From Actinoplanes solisilvae (GTDB taxonomy: Bacteria; Actinomycetota; Actinomycetes; Mycobacteriales; Micromonosporaceae): a DNA stretch of 64,000 nt. Below the pieces are notes generated by a model, which ran no database searches, was not told where the DNA came from, and saw only the letters and a list, made by a program, of their open reading frames with translations. Shown here piece by piece: positions 56,506 to 64,000 of the stretch. A program made the translations under genes and the position numbers. The DNA lies in NCBI RefSeq assembly GCF_003999975.1, contig NZ_RJAC01000002.1:62001-126000 (forward strand). Reading direction: 5' to 3'. Position 1 is the first letter of the stretch. The number at the start of each line of letters is the position of its first letter.

Positions 56506-56882
56506 GCGCGGGCCGCCTCGGGCGTACGGACCCCGCGCCGGCGGTGACGGTCGGCCGGGACCACCATCGGGGTGGACGTCTCGGGGTCGTCGACGACTCG
56601 GCAGGGCATGGCGAACACGTCCTCGACAAGCTGGGCGGCCGAGGTCACCGCCGCGCCGAGGAAGGCGAACCAGACGTACCCGGTGGCCGTGGAGACGCCG
56701 ACGAAGGCGATCGCGATGAAGACGGTGGACAGTCCGATGGTGCGGCTGCCGACCGCGATGCTCAGTGCGACCGCGATGGCCAGCACCACCAGGCCGGCGG
56801 CGAAACCGATCCAACGCCGTCTCACTGACCGGCGAGGTCTCGTGTCAGGTGGGGCCGTCAGCACGGCGGTGCCCTGGGTCAA
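56502..56882 (-). pseudogene. Chimeric remnant: FecCD permease pieces joined to FepC C-terminus
   Basis: 126 codons from a TTG. Residues about 15-52 (RRSVRRRWIGFAAGLVVLAI, then ALSIAVGSRTIGLSTVF) look like the N-terminus of a FecCD siderophore permease. Residues about 58-82 (FVGVSTATGYVWFAFLGAAV) look like a middle FecCD membrane segment. Residues about 86-112 (QLVEDVFAMPCRVVDDPETS, TPMVVPADRHRR) look like the C-terminal tail of a FepC-type ATPase. The simplest history is large in-frame deletions through a fecCD-fepC operon. It is directly downstream of an iron box and coupled to the ABC exporter by a GTGA overlap. Whether the short protein is made or works is unknown. Confidence 0.7.
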
Positions 56883-56911
56883 CGCGGACTCTCTTGCGTC
56901 AGTCGGAGTGT

Positions 56912-56930
56912 TTAGGTGAGGCTAACCTAC
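56912..56930 (-). promoter_or_regulatory. Iron box (DtxR/IdeR/DmdR site)
   Basis: TTAGGTGAGGCTAACCTAC matches the DtxR-family consensus TTAGGTTAGGCTAACCTAA at 17 of 19 positions. It lies 30 bp upstream of the TTG of the chimeric ORF and in a position to control that ORF and the ABC exporter pair in response to iron. Confidence 0.85.
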
Positions 56931-56981
56931 ACTTCCGCCGAGGTCGCCGTCCTGAGGGGCCTCACGTCCTGGCGAAAAGGA

Positions 56982-57341
56982 TCAGTCCGTGCGGCTATCT
57001 CGTATCCGGCGGACCGCCCCGGCAGCTACCGCCCGGCGTACGGCCGCGACGATCAGCAGCGCCATGCCCACCAGCTGGAAGACGGTGAGCACGAGGCTGG
57101 AGGTCAGCATCGCCGCCGGGAAATCGGCGAGGCCCGGCAACCCCTCCTCGAACCTCGGCAGCTCGGGAGCCTCCAACAGAGCCGCCTCCGCCTCCCCCAC
57201 GCCGTAGACCGCGACCAACGTCGCGAACCCGCCGATGGCCGGCTTCGCCGCCGCACCGAGCCGTTCGCGCCGGACGATCGCCGCGACCAACGCCGCCACG
57301 AGCACAATCGGATAGGCCAGGTACAGCAGGTCGGTCAGCAT
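56982..57341 (-). CDS. Small membrane protein (four segments)
   Basis: 119 residues from the ATG at 57341. Hydrophobic segments: LTDLLYLAYPIVLVAALVAA, IGGFATLVAVYGVGEAE, MLTSSLVLTVFQLVGMALLI. Basic C-terminus (RRAVAAGAVRRIRD). It overlaps the upstream gene by seven bases, so the two small membrane proteins are probably made together. No family recognised. Confidence 0.7.
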   Translation of the reverse strand: MLTDLLYLAYPIVLVAALVAAIVRRERLGAAAKPAIGGFATLVAVYGVGEAEAALLEAPELPRFEEGLPGLADFPAAMLTSSLVLTVFQLVGMALLIVAAVRRAVAAGAVRRIRDSRTD

Positions 57342-57664
57342 TGCGGCTCCCGCGCGAGGGCCGGTGCCCGATCGACGAGGATCGCCGCGACCAGCATCGC
57401 CAGCCCGGCCACGGTCGCCACCTCGACGGCCGTTGAGAAGATCACGCCCAACTCGACGTACGTCGACCAGTGCAGGGCGAAATCGCCGCCCTCGATCAGG
57501 TTCAGCTTGCAATGCCACCACGCCGCGTTGCCGATCAGCGCGATCGCCTGCAACACCAGCCCGCCGACGGCCATCCACGAGGCGCGGCGCCACCCGACCC
57601 AGGCGGCCCCGGCCAGCAGAACGAGCAGCAGGGGCAGGTCTCCCCACACCATTATCGTTCGCAT
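57335..57664 (-). CDS. Small membrane protein (four segments)
   Basis: 109 residues, start MRTIMVWGDLPLLLVLLAGA. Further segments ASWMAVGGLVLQAIALIG and TAVEVATVAGLAMLVAAIL. The loop AAWWHCKLNLIEGGDF is the most distinctive part. Coupled to the gene at 56982-57341. Lies upstream of the iron box and so is not obviously in the iron-controlled unit. Unknown function. Confidence 0.7.
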   Translation of the reverse strand: MRTIMVWGDLPLLLVLLAGAAWVGWRRASWMAVGGLVLQAIALIGNAAWWHCKLNLIEGGDFALHWSTYVELGVIFSTAVEVATVAGLAMLVAAILVDRAPALAREPQC

Positions 57665-57973
57665 CGCGAGCCTCCCGGCATCCTGATCAGACGATCATGA
57701 TGCGGAGACGGCAACGGCATGTCCAGCGCATTCGGTTCGCCGAAGGCCTTGAGAGCTGCCGAGGTCCAGGTCTGCGCCGGGAAGCTCAGTGCAGGCATCC
57801 GGTTCGCGTGGCCGGGCTCAGGCTTGATGCGCGGCCGCCATTGCCATTCCGACAACACTGAGCTCCCCTTCGGAAACCTCGCGTCATCGCCCCGCAACGC
57901 AGAGTCCCAGCAGGTGGCACCAGTGTCAAGCGATCGCTCTCGATGGATTGCAGCTCGAGACCCACTCCGAGTG
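57665..57973. other. Intergenic region upstream of the AlbA_2 gene
   Basis: About 300 bp with no convincing gene. Short frames on both strands (for example 57719-58225 plus) lack family similarity and run through the operator region, so they are considered shadows. GC content is lower than the window average. Confidence 0.4.
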
Positions 57974-58017
57974 AACTTAACACTTAACTTAACACTCCTC
58001 TTGCAGGGTGTTAAGTT
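57974..58017. promoter_or_regulatory. Triple-copy operator of the AlbA_2 gene
   Basis: AACTTAACACTT (57974-57985) is directly followed by AACTTAACACTC (57986-57997), and after 10 bp comes the inverted copy GTGTTAAGTT (58008-58017). Two direct and one inverted copy of the same 10-mer lie just 18 bp before the ATG at 58036. The sequence is strikingly A/T-rich for this genome. Confidence 0.8.
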
Positions 58018-58035
58018 GAGTGCTGAGATGGTGTC

Positions 58036-59766
58036 ATGTCGGCCGAGAACATCACCGAAATGCTGGCCACTCTCCGCCGGATCGGTGGGGAGCCGACGCG
58101 GGTTGAAGCAAAGCGGGCAGCCGGCGGTCTGCCGAAGTCCCTCCGAGAGACGCTCTCAGCGTTCGCCAACACAGACGGCGGAACGATCCTGCTCGGAGTC
58201 GACGAACAGAGCGGGTTCAGCCTGATCGAATTGGCCGATCCCGTCACCCTTCGCGATGGCCTGGTCCGCATGTCGCGAGACGACATCACGCCGCCTCTCC
58301 AGATCAGCACCGAGATCGTCGAGGTCGACGGCCTCCGATTGGTTACCGCCGAGGTTCCGCCCTCAACCGCGGACCAACGCCCCGTCTACGTCACCGCCCA
58401 GGGCATAGCCGGCGGCACCTACCTGCGCGGCGGGGACGGCGACCGCCACATGACCGAAGCAGAAATCGCGCTCGTGATGACCTCGAGGGTGCAACCTCTG
58501 TACGACCGCGAATCGATCATAGGAACATCGGTGGACGACCTGGACGACGAGGCGGTACGCCGGACCCTGCGACGAGTGCGCCTTGGCTACCCCAAGCTGG
58601 CGCAGGCCGACGACCTCACTGTCTGTTATCGGCTGGGAATCACGGCGAGGCAGGAACCCGGATCTCCGTTGACCCTGGCTGGACTGCTCACATACGGGCA
58701 GTTTCCGCAACAGCTCTTTCCTCAGCTGATGGTCTCTGTGATCGTGCACAGTCCAGATCCGTCATCCGGCACAAGATTCCTCGACAACCAAACGGTACGA
58801 GGATCGATCCCCGAGATGATCGAGACCACCCTGTCGATAATCCACCGCAACCTTGCGGTCCGCGCTGTCATCAGCGATCGGGGCGGACGAGTGGACGAGG
58901 TCGAATATCCGCTCGAGGCCGTTCGAGAGGCGCTCGTCAACTCTTTGCTGCACCGCGACTACAGCCCTGTCACGAGAGGCACGCAGGTTCAGATCGAGCT
59001 CTTCCCCGACCGCCTCGTGGTTCGCAGCCCGGGTGGCCTGTATGGCGGGGTCGTCGTTGACGAACTAGGCGAAGAGGGAATTTCTTCGTCCCGCAACGCT
59101 GTGCTGGCAAGCCTTCTGTCGGACACATATCTCCCGTCAGGGAACGAACTCGTGGCCGAGAATCGATCATCGGGCATTCCCGCGATGCTGGCCGTAGCAC
59201 GTCAACGTGGTCTGCCCAGACCGAACTTCCGCAGCTCGATCGCCAGTTTTGTGGTCACCATGTCGCGTTCGGAGCTTCTTAATCCTGAGGTCCGCAAGTG
59301 GATCGCGGGTCTGCACGCTCATCTCCCGACGCCCGCGCACCAGATCGCGCTCGCAATGCTCCGTGAGAACTACCTCACCAACGAGATGCTGCGCCAATGG
59401 GGCGTGGACCGCATCGCCGCCGGCCAAGTCCTGAGAGATCTGGTCGACCAGGGATTGGCGGTCAAGGAAGGTGGACGGCGCTACGCCCGCTACATTCTCG
59501 ATCCGTCGGTAACCGGCAGACAGGCAGAGCCTGACCTCTTCTCGGCGTTCGTCGCCGACCAACGACCGACGGTCGGCGAAGCGTTGAGAAGCAGCGGAGA
59601 GGCGACCGCCGCTGAACTCATGGAGCTCACCGGACAGTCGCGTACCGCGGTCGTCAAGCACCTGAACAAACTGATGACGGCGGGTGACGTCGACGCCGTC
59701 GGAATCGCGCGGAGCCCCAACCGCCGCTACCGCTGGGTCGGGCCCAGCCCGTCGGAGGCCGGATGA
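58036..59766 (+). CDS. AlbA_2/Schlafen-type ATP-binding transcriptional regulator
   Basis: 576 residues. N-terminal AlbA_2 domain at about 15-130 (VEAKRAAGGLPKSLRETLSA, FANTDGGTILLGVD). A HATPase-like domain at about 290-390 has the family motif EAVREALVNSLLHRDYSP and FPDRLVVRSPGGLYGG. C-terminal winged helix near 525-565 (ATAAELMELTGQSRTAVVKH). COG2865-type proteins are thought to regulate transcription using ATP, and some act in phage defence or stress. An A/T-rich triple repeat directly upstream is a likely binding site. A partial second copy lies at about 60569. Confidence 0.85.
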   Translation: MSAENITEMLATLRRIGGEPTRVEAKRAAGGLPKSLRETLSAFANTDGGTILLGVDEQSGFSLIELADPVTLRDGLVRMSRDDITPPLQISTEIVEVDGLRLVTAEVPPSTADQRPVYVTAQGIAGGTYLRGGDGDRHMTEAEIALVMTSRVQPLYDRESIIGTSVDDLDDEAVRRTLRRVRLGYPKLAQADDLTVCYRLGITARQEPGSPLTLAGLLTYGQFPQQLFPQLMVSVIVHSPDPSSGTRFLDNQTVRGSIPEMIETTLSIIHRNLAVRAVISDRGGRVDEVEYPLEAVREALVNSLLHRDYSPVTRGTQVQIELFPDRLVVRSPGGLYGGVVVDELGEEGISSSRNAVLASLLSDTYLPSGNELVAENRSSGIPAMLAVARQRGLPRPNFRSSIASFVVTMSRSELLNPEVRKWIAGLHAHLPTPAHQIALAMLRENYLTNEMLRQWGVDRIAAGQVLRDLVDQGLAVKEGGRRYARYILDPSVTGRQAEPDLFSAFVADQRPTVGEALRSSGEATAAELMELTGQSRTAVVKHLNKLMTAGDVDAVGIARSPNRRYRWVGPSPSEAG

Positions 59767-59769
59767 CAG

Positions 59770-59838
59770 TCAGTCTTTGAGGAGCTGCCGCGCCATGACG
59801 ATGCGCTGGACCTGGTTGGTGCCCTCGTAGATCTGGGT
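59770..59838 (-). pseudogene. Acyl-CoA dehydrogenase C-terminal fragment
   Basis: Minus-strand sequence reads TQIYEGTNQVQRIVMARQLL followed by KD and a stop at 59770-59772. This is the classic C-terminal end of acyl-CoA dehydrogenases. Upstream, on the right, the frame cannot be followed further, so the rest has been replaced or deleted. It directly abuts the end of the AlbA_2 gene. Confidence 0.8.
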
Positions 59839-60568
59839 GGTCTACGACGACACCCTCTCCGAACTGGTAAAACTCGGTTTCCGGAGACCTCGGCCAGGAT
59901 CTGGCCAGGATGCCCGGAACCCTTCGGCAGCCTCAACGTAGGTCAACCCGCCAAGGCCATCGAAGTCTAACTATCAAAGATCAAACCAACGACGACCGGC
60001 AACAACCACTACAACCCGCCGACCACGAGGCACCACGCCCTGGTGTTCTCTCGATCGGTCCCGCTGATGGGCGCATGTCGACGTGGACCGCCCCGCGCAG
60101 CACCGGACGCGCTCCGAACAGAGTCTGTTCACGCCGAGTCCTGAGATCCGTGTGGCCAGCCGGGCGCAGGGGGCGAAGAACCAGTTTTTCTCGAATCGGT
60201 CGGTCTCGGACCGGCTGAGCACGTTCGCCAAGGTCGAGATGGTGGGGCCGCTGGTCGGGTGGGTCATCCGGTGGCCCGCCTTCCGGGAAAGTCCGCCGCG
60301 CCGGGATGATGGCGTCTGCAGTCGGGACCAAGCCCGCGGGCCATCTACCCAGTCCCTGCGTAGCCAGCCTTGAACGCCTCCCCAGGAGACCACATCCCAC
60401 TGAAAGTCACTCAGCGTAGCGACATTCGATTCACGTTCCCGCGGCAGCCGCTCGCTCCACATAAGTGCAGGTCAGCACCATTGTCGTCACGCAGGCGAAA
60501 CGGTAGACCGATCCGCGCATTCCGATTCATCAGTAGATGCGGCCAGGGTTTGGCCAGAACGCCATGCC
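59839..60568. other. Degenerate stretch between pseudogene fragments
   Basis: About 730 bp without a recognisable gene. ORFs such as 59974-60462 minus and 60083-60373 plus have no similarity I can place, although base composition is less extreme than intact neighbours. The region lies between two truncated genes and is best read as a deletion or recombination scar. Confidence 0.5.
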
Positions 60569-60811
60569 ACGGAAGCCCTTGCCGTACTGCGGCGGATGGG
60601 CGGAGAACCGACACGGATCGAAGTCAAGCGCGCCGTCGGCGGGATGCCGAAGTCCGTCCGGGAGACGCTTTCCGCATTCTCGAACACGGACGGCGGGACG
60701 ATACTGCTCGGCGTCGACGAGGCGAGCGGCTTCGGCCTTGTGGAGCTGACGGACCCTCCGGCGCTCCGCGACGCGCTGATGCAGATGTCATGGGATGACA
60801 TCACGCCACCT
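60569..60811 (+). pseudogene. Partial duplicate of the AlbA_2 domain
   Basis: Codons 60569-60811 read TEALAVLRRMGGEPTRIEVK, then SVRETLSAFSNTDGGTILLG and MSWDDITPP, matching residues 7-87 of the gene at 58036 at roughly three quarters of positions. No start codon lies at the equivalent place and the similarity ends abruptly after DDITPP; the frame continues for 18 unrelated residues to a stop at 60866-60868. It is a truncated paralogue without the ATP-binding or winged-helix parts. Confidence 0.85.
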
Positions 60812-60864
60812 CGCAACCCCTGGCAACGGCAGAATTCGCCCCCCGTACGGCATCGAATTCGAAT

Positions 60865-63800
60865 CTAGGCGTTGGTTCCTTCCACGATGGAGTCCGGTTC
60901 GCCGGGGGAATCGACGGTGACGACGCGGTTGCGTCCGGCGCGTTTGGCTTGGTAGAGGGCGGCGTCGGCGTTGGCGAGGTGCGTTTCGACGTCGGCCTGT
61001 TCGGCGGTGAGGAAGGCGACGCCGATGCTGATGGTGACGGTGAGTGGGCCGGCGTCGGTGTCGATGGGCTCGTCGGCGATGGCGACGCGCAGCCGCTCGG
61101 CCAGAACCTGCGCGCCGTCGAGGCGGGTGTCCGGGAGGATCAGTGCGAACTCTTCCCCGCCGTAGCGGCCGAGTAGGTCGGTCGTGCGCGCGGTGTGGGC
61201 CAGGCGCCGGGCCACCGCGGTGATGACCTGGTCGCCGGCGTGATGGCCGTGGACGTCGTTCACCTGTTTGAAGTGGTCGATGTCGATCATCACGGCGGCG
61301 AGCGGGCTGTGTTGGCGACGGGCCACGGCGATCGCGTGCAGGGCGTTGGTGAAGAATTGCCGGCGGTTGGACAGCCCGGTGAGGGCGTCGGTGGTGGCCA
61401 TCCGCTCGGTCTGGGTGAACAGCCGGGCGTTCTGGTATGCGGTCATGCCGTGGCTGGCCAGAACTCCCGCGATGTCGCGCTGGGCGGGACCGTAGCCGGT
61501 GGGCTGGTCGGTGGCGAGCACAATAACGCCGACGGCGGTGTCCGCCAGCCGGAGCGGGATCGCCATCCAGTTCTGGTCGGCCGAGCCGAACGTGGGTGGT
61601 GGAGTGGTTCCGGGGTCGCCGATCAGCGGCTCGACGGCCGCGAGGAGTTGGTGCAGCGCGGGATCGGCGTCGGCCGCCGACGGCGCTTGGGTCGAGTCCT
61701 CGTGATCGGTTCCGACGTAGACGTGGATCTTGTCGGTGTCCAGGACAGCCAGCCAGGACCGGTCGGCGGACAGGACCCGGGCGGCGGTGCCGTGTAGCCG
61801 GCGCAGCACGTCGGCGGGGTCGAGGGTGGTGGACAGCTCGGACATGGCCACCCGGAGTGTCTCGGCGAGGTCGCGTTCACGCCGGACGGACTCGGCCGAA
61901 ACGGCGAGTTGGGCGGCGCGGGCGGTTTCCAGCGCGGCCGCGACATGGGTGGTCAGCGCGGCGAGCACCCCGACGTCGGCGGCGGTGAACATGCCCTTCG
62001 CAACACGGCTGTCGAGGTAGACGACGCCGAGGAGCTGGCCGCCGAACTGCAGCGGTGCCACCAGGATGCTGCGTAGCCCGTGAGCGACAACGCTCTGCGA
62101 GCCGAGGGCGGCGCCCTCGTCGGTGCCGGTCACGACCAGGGCCTCGCGGGTCTGGCGGACGCGTTCGACGAGGGTGGATCCATAGTCGGTCAGTTCGGTG
62201 AGGTCGTTGTCGGCGGTGTCCCGGCCGAGGTGGGGTGTCAGGCGACCGTCGGCCGCGGTGAGGAACATGAACGCCCGTTCGGCCGACAGCAGCCGGACTA
62301 TCTCGTCCAGGGCGACTCGGGTGAGTTGACTGGGGTCGAGGATGCCCGACGCCGCGTTGGTCATCTGTTCCAGCGCCGTCATCAGTTGCCGGTGCGTCGC
62401 CACGGACGTGGTGCTGCTGAGACGATCCGTCCCGCCACTGAGCTGGGTGCCGGTTGTGCGCAGGTCGGGGAATTCCGTACGAATCCATTGTGCACGGTGC
62501 GGCCAGCCGTGTGTCTCGGCCAGGACGAGTGCGCCGGCGGCCGCGACGGTGGCATCGGCGGGCCGGTCCAGGGCGGTCAGGGCCCGCGCCCGCAGCCGGG
62601 CGGTCTCGAAGCTGACCGCGGGCGCGTGCACGCCACCCGATCGGTGCTCGGCCTTCGCCAGGATGGCCAGGGCGCCTCGATGGTCACCGCGCAGATGGTG
62701 CAGGAACGCCTTGGCGACGCGGTAGTGCGCCCTGCTTATCGGGCCGGGTGCCTTACCGAGTTGTCGTACGGCGCCGCCAGCGGCTTCGAGCGTGCTGGCG
62801 CGACGCTCGGGTGCGGCGCGGCGGCATTGGTCGAGCCGGCCGTACGCAAGGATCGGGTAGATCGTCACCTGTGACGGCACCAGCGTCCGCGGGTTGACCC
62901 GCATCGCTGCGAAGTCGGCGGCGACCCGGTCGAACGTCGCGCCGACGTCCTGCTGCTCGACGGCCGCGGTCGCCTGCGTCAGCAGCGTGATCAGCCGGCG
63001 GGCCGGCTCGCGGGGTACGGACGGTTGGGTTTCGATCCGGCGCAGCATCGTGTCAGCCTCGGCGATCTGGCCCAGCGCGGACGCGATGGCGATGCCGCAC
63101 AGCGTCAGCTCATGATCGGCCAGCTCGGCAGTGGCCAACCGGGCAGCGGTTCGGTCGCGCAACACCTGAGCGTCCCGTGCGTATCCCGCACCGATCAGCT
63201 GCCAGATGCCGTAAACGGCCACGCTGGTGAAATCGTATGACGCGATCAGGCTGGCGCGGTCGGTGATCCGAGTGGTGAACGTGCGAAGGTCACCGGTGTT
63301 GAGCACCTCGATGGACCGCCGCATCCACGCCACATTAGCTGCAAACGCTGGGTCGCTGAGCATCGCTGCGGCCATCTCAGCACGGCGGTACGCCGCGTTC
63401 GACGGCAGGCCGACGCCTCTTGAGATCGCACCGACCACGGACCACGTACGAACATATGTTCCGCAGGGTCTCAACCGGCTCGCCGGATACAACGCGCGCA
63501 GGTTCAACGCGACGGAACCTAGCGTGTCCAGCGTGATCAGGCAATTGATCGACAGCTCGATGAACAGGGTGGCCTTCAGCTCGTACCGGGCGTGCCGGGC
63601 GGCGTCTCGGGTCCGCAGACCGAGGCGCTCCACGACCAGGCCGGCGCAGAACCAGACCAGCGACGAGACGATCAGGATCAGCCCGTGCGGGGGCGGCCGC
63701 CAACCCATCTCGGCAAATGCCCGAAGGACCGTGACCCGGGCCGCCCCGAAGTCGCCGGCGCCGAAGTACACATTGTAAATGTGCTCGAGGACGCGGGCCC

Positions 63801-64000
63801 GGCCAACAGGATCGGTCCTGGCTGCCAAGGCCCGGTCCAGCGCGCCGAGCGCGGCGGTGAACTGACCGGCCCGGGAGTGCGCCGTGCCGAGCAGTTCGTC
63901 GACCTCGCCGCGACGGGCCCCCAGCGCCTGATCGGCCAGGTGGCTGGCCTGTTCGAGCAGCGTGGCCGCCTCAGCGGGCGCGGCATCGGCCAGCGCCTGC
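60865..64000 (-). CDS. Large GAF-GAF-GGDEF diguanylate cyclase, 5' end beyond the right edge
   Basis: The frame is open to the window edge: about 1,044 codons are visible and the start is outside. The first 500 or so visible residues are helical, TPR-like, as in COG3899 kinase/ATPase signalling proteins. Two GAF domains follow (ASGILDPSQLTRVALDEIVR onward, and STTLDPADVLRRLHGTAARV onward). The C-terminal GGDEF domain has MIDIDHFKQVNDVHGHHAGD, the active site GRYGGEEFALILP and an inhibitory RxxD site (RTTD) five residues before it. It should make cyclic-di-GMP and be product-inhibited. An N-terminal Ser/Thr kinase or ATPase domain may lie beyond the window. Confidence 0.9.
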   Translation of the reverse strand, partial: QALADAAPAEAATLLEQASHLADQALGARRGEVDELLGTAHSRAGQFTAALGALDRALAARTDPVGRARVLEHIYNVYFGAGDFGAARVTVLRAFAEMGWRPPPHGLILIVSSLVWFCAGLVVERLGLRTRDAARHARYELKATLFIELSINCLITLDTLGSVALNLRALYPASRLRPCGTYVRTWSVVGAISRGVGLPSNAAYRRAEMAAAMLSDPAFAANVAWMRRSIEVLNTGDLRTFTTRITDRASLIASYDFTSVAVYGIWQLIGAGYARDAQVLRDRTAARLATAELADHELTLCGIAIASALGQIAEADTMLRRIETQPSVPREPARRLITLLTQATAAVEQQDVGATFDRVAADFAAMRVNPRTLVPSQVTIYPILAYGRLDQCRRAAPERRASTLEAAGGAVRQLGKAPGPISRAHYRVAKAFLHHLRGDHRGALAILAKAEHRSGGVHAPAVSFETARLRARALTALDRPADATVAAAGALVLAETHGWPHRAQWIRTEFPDLRTTGTQLSGGTDRLSSTTSVATHRQLMTALEQMTNAASGILDPSQLTRVALDEIVRLLSAERAFMFLTAADGRLTPHLGRDTADNDLTELTDYGSTLVERVRQTREALVVTGTDEGAALGSQSVVAHGLRSILVAPLQFGGQLLGVVYLDSRVAKGMFTAADVGVLAALTTHVAAALETARAAQLAVSAESVRRERDLAETLRVAMSELSTTLDPADVLRRLHGTAARVLSADRSWLAVLDTDKIHVYVGTDHEDSTQAPSAADADPALHQLLAAVEPLIGDPGTTPPPTFGSADQNWMAIPLRLADTAVGVIVLATDQPTGYGPAQRDIAGVLASHGMTAYQNARLFTQTERMATTDALTGLSNRRQFFTNALHAIAVARRQHSPLAAVMIDIDHFKQVNDVHGHHAGDQVITAVARRLAHTARTTDLLGRYGGEEFALILPDTRLDGAQVLAERLRVAIADEPIDTDAGPLTVTISIGVAFLTAEQADVETHLANADAALYQAKRAGRNRVVTVDSPGEPDSIVEGTNA

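Overview
The window is very GC-rich, with dense genes, GTG/TTG starts, several apparently leaderless promoters and a gene set typical of Actinobacteria (mtrA-mtrB-lpqB, whiB2, F420 biosynthesis fbiA/fbiB/fbiC, DUF397 with an Scr1-type regulator, DUF3499, DUF6912, LexA with an actinobacterial SOS box). Gene order from secA to manC broadly follows the mycobacterial secA1-hpf-comF-lpqB-mtrBA-manA-whiB2-fbiAB-manC block. The style of the accessory genes suggests a filamentous member of the Micromonosporaceae (Actinoplanes-like). That assignment is inference.

Layout. 1-1.0 kb: a decayed IS200/IS605 element (tnpB running off the left edge, tnpA broken). 1.0-5.3 kb: the cell-division block M23 peptidase / ftsX / ftsE / prfB, all on the minus strand. 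5.3-10 kb: small regulators and hypothetical proteins (PadR, a membrane protein, DUF6912, rhodanese, Lrp, a small HTH protein, an Rv3235-like protein). 10-20.3 kb: secA, a tandem GNAT protein, hpf, comF, lpqB, mtrB, mtrA. 20.4-22.75 kb: DUF397/Scr1 pair with palindromic operators, then about 1.1 kb without genes but with strong hairpins and repeats. 22.75-26.4 kb: manA, CDF transporter, SIS sugar isomerase, Trm112-like operon. 26.5-29.7 kb: GAF regulator, aldehyde dehydrogenase, DUF779, sitting where other actinobacteria carry manB. 30-41.5 kb: polysaccharide deacetylase, DUF3499, zincin-like protein, whiB2, fbiC, fbiA, fbiB, Nudix, a TetR/membrane-protein divergon, manC. 41.5-50 kb: glycosyltransferase, TIGR03089 protein, an ImmA/IrrE regulator with a broken PIN partner, acetoacetyl-CoA synthetase, thioesterase, lexA. 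50-58 kb: arginase-like protein, PadR-ABC operon, and an iron-box-controlled locus holding a chimeric remnant of siderophore-uptake genes plus a heterodimeric ABC exporter. 58-64 kb: an AlbA_2/ATP-binding regulator, pseudogene debris including a partial second copy of it, and a large GAF-GGDEF signalling protein running off the right edge.

Most housekeeping genes look intact. The most unusual material is in the accessory stretches: (1) a 126-codon ORF under a near-consensus iron box that appears to fuse pieces of a FecCD permease with the tail of a FepC ATPase, coupled to an ABC exporter pair whose two ATP sites are extremely asymmetric; (2) a PIN-type toxin gene internally deleted beside an intact XRE-ImmA gene; (3) two mutually exclusive hairpins upstream of the Scr1-type gene; (4) an AlbA_2 regulator with a triple-copy operator and a truncated duplicate nearby; (5) an FbiB without its nitroreductase domain.
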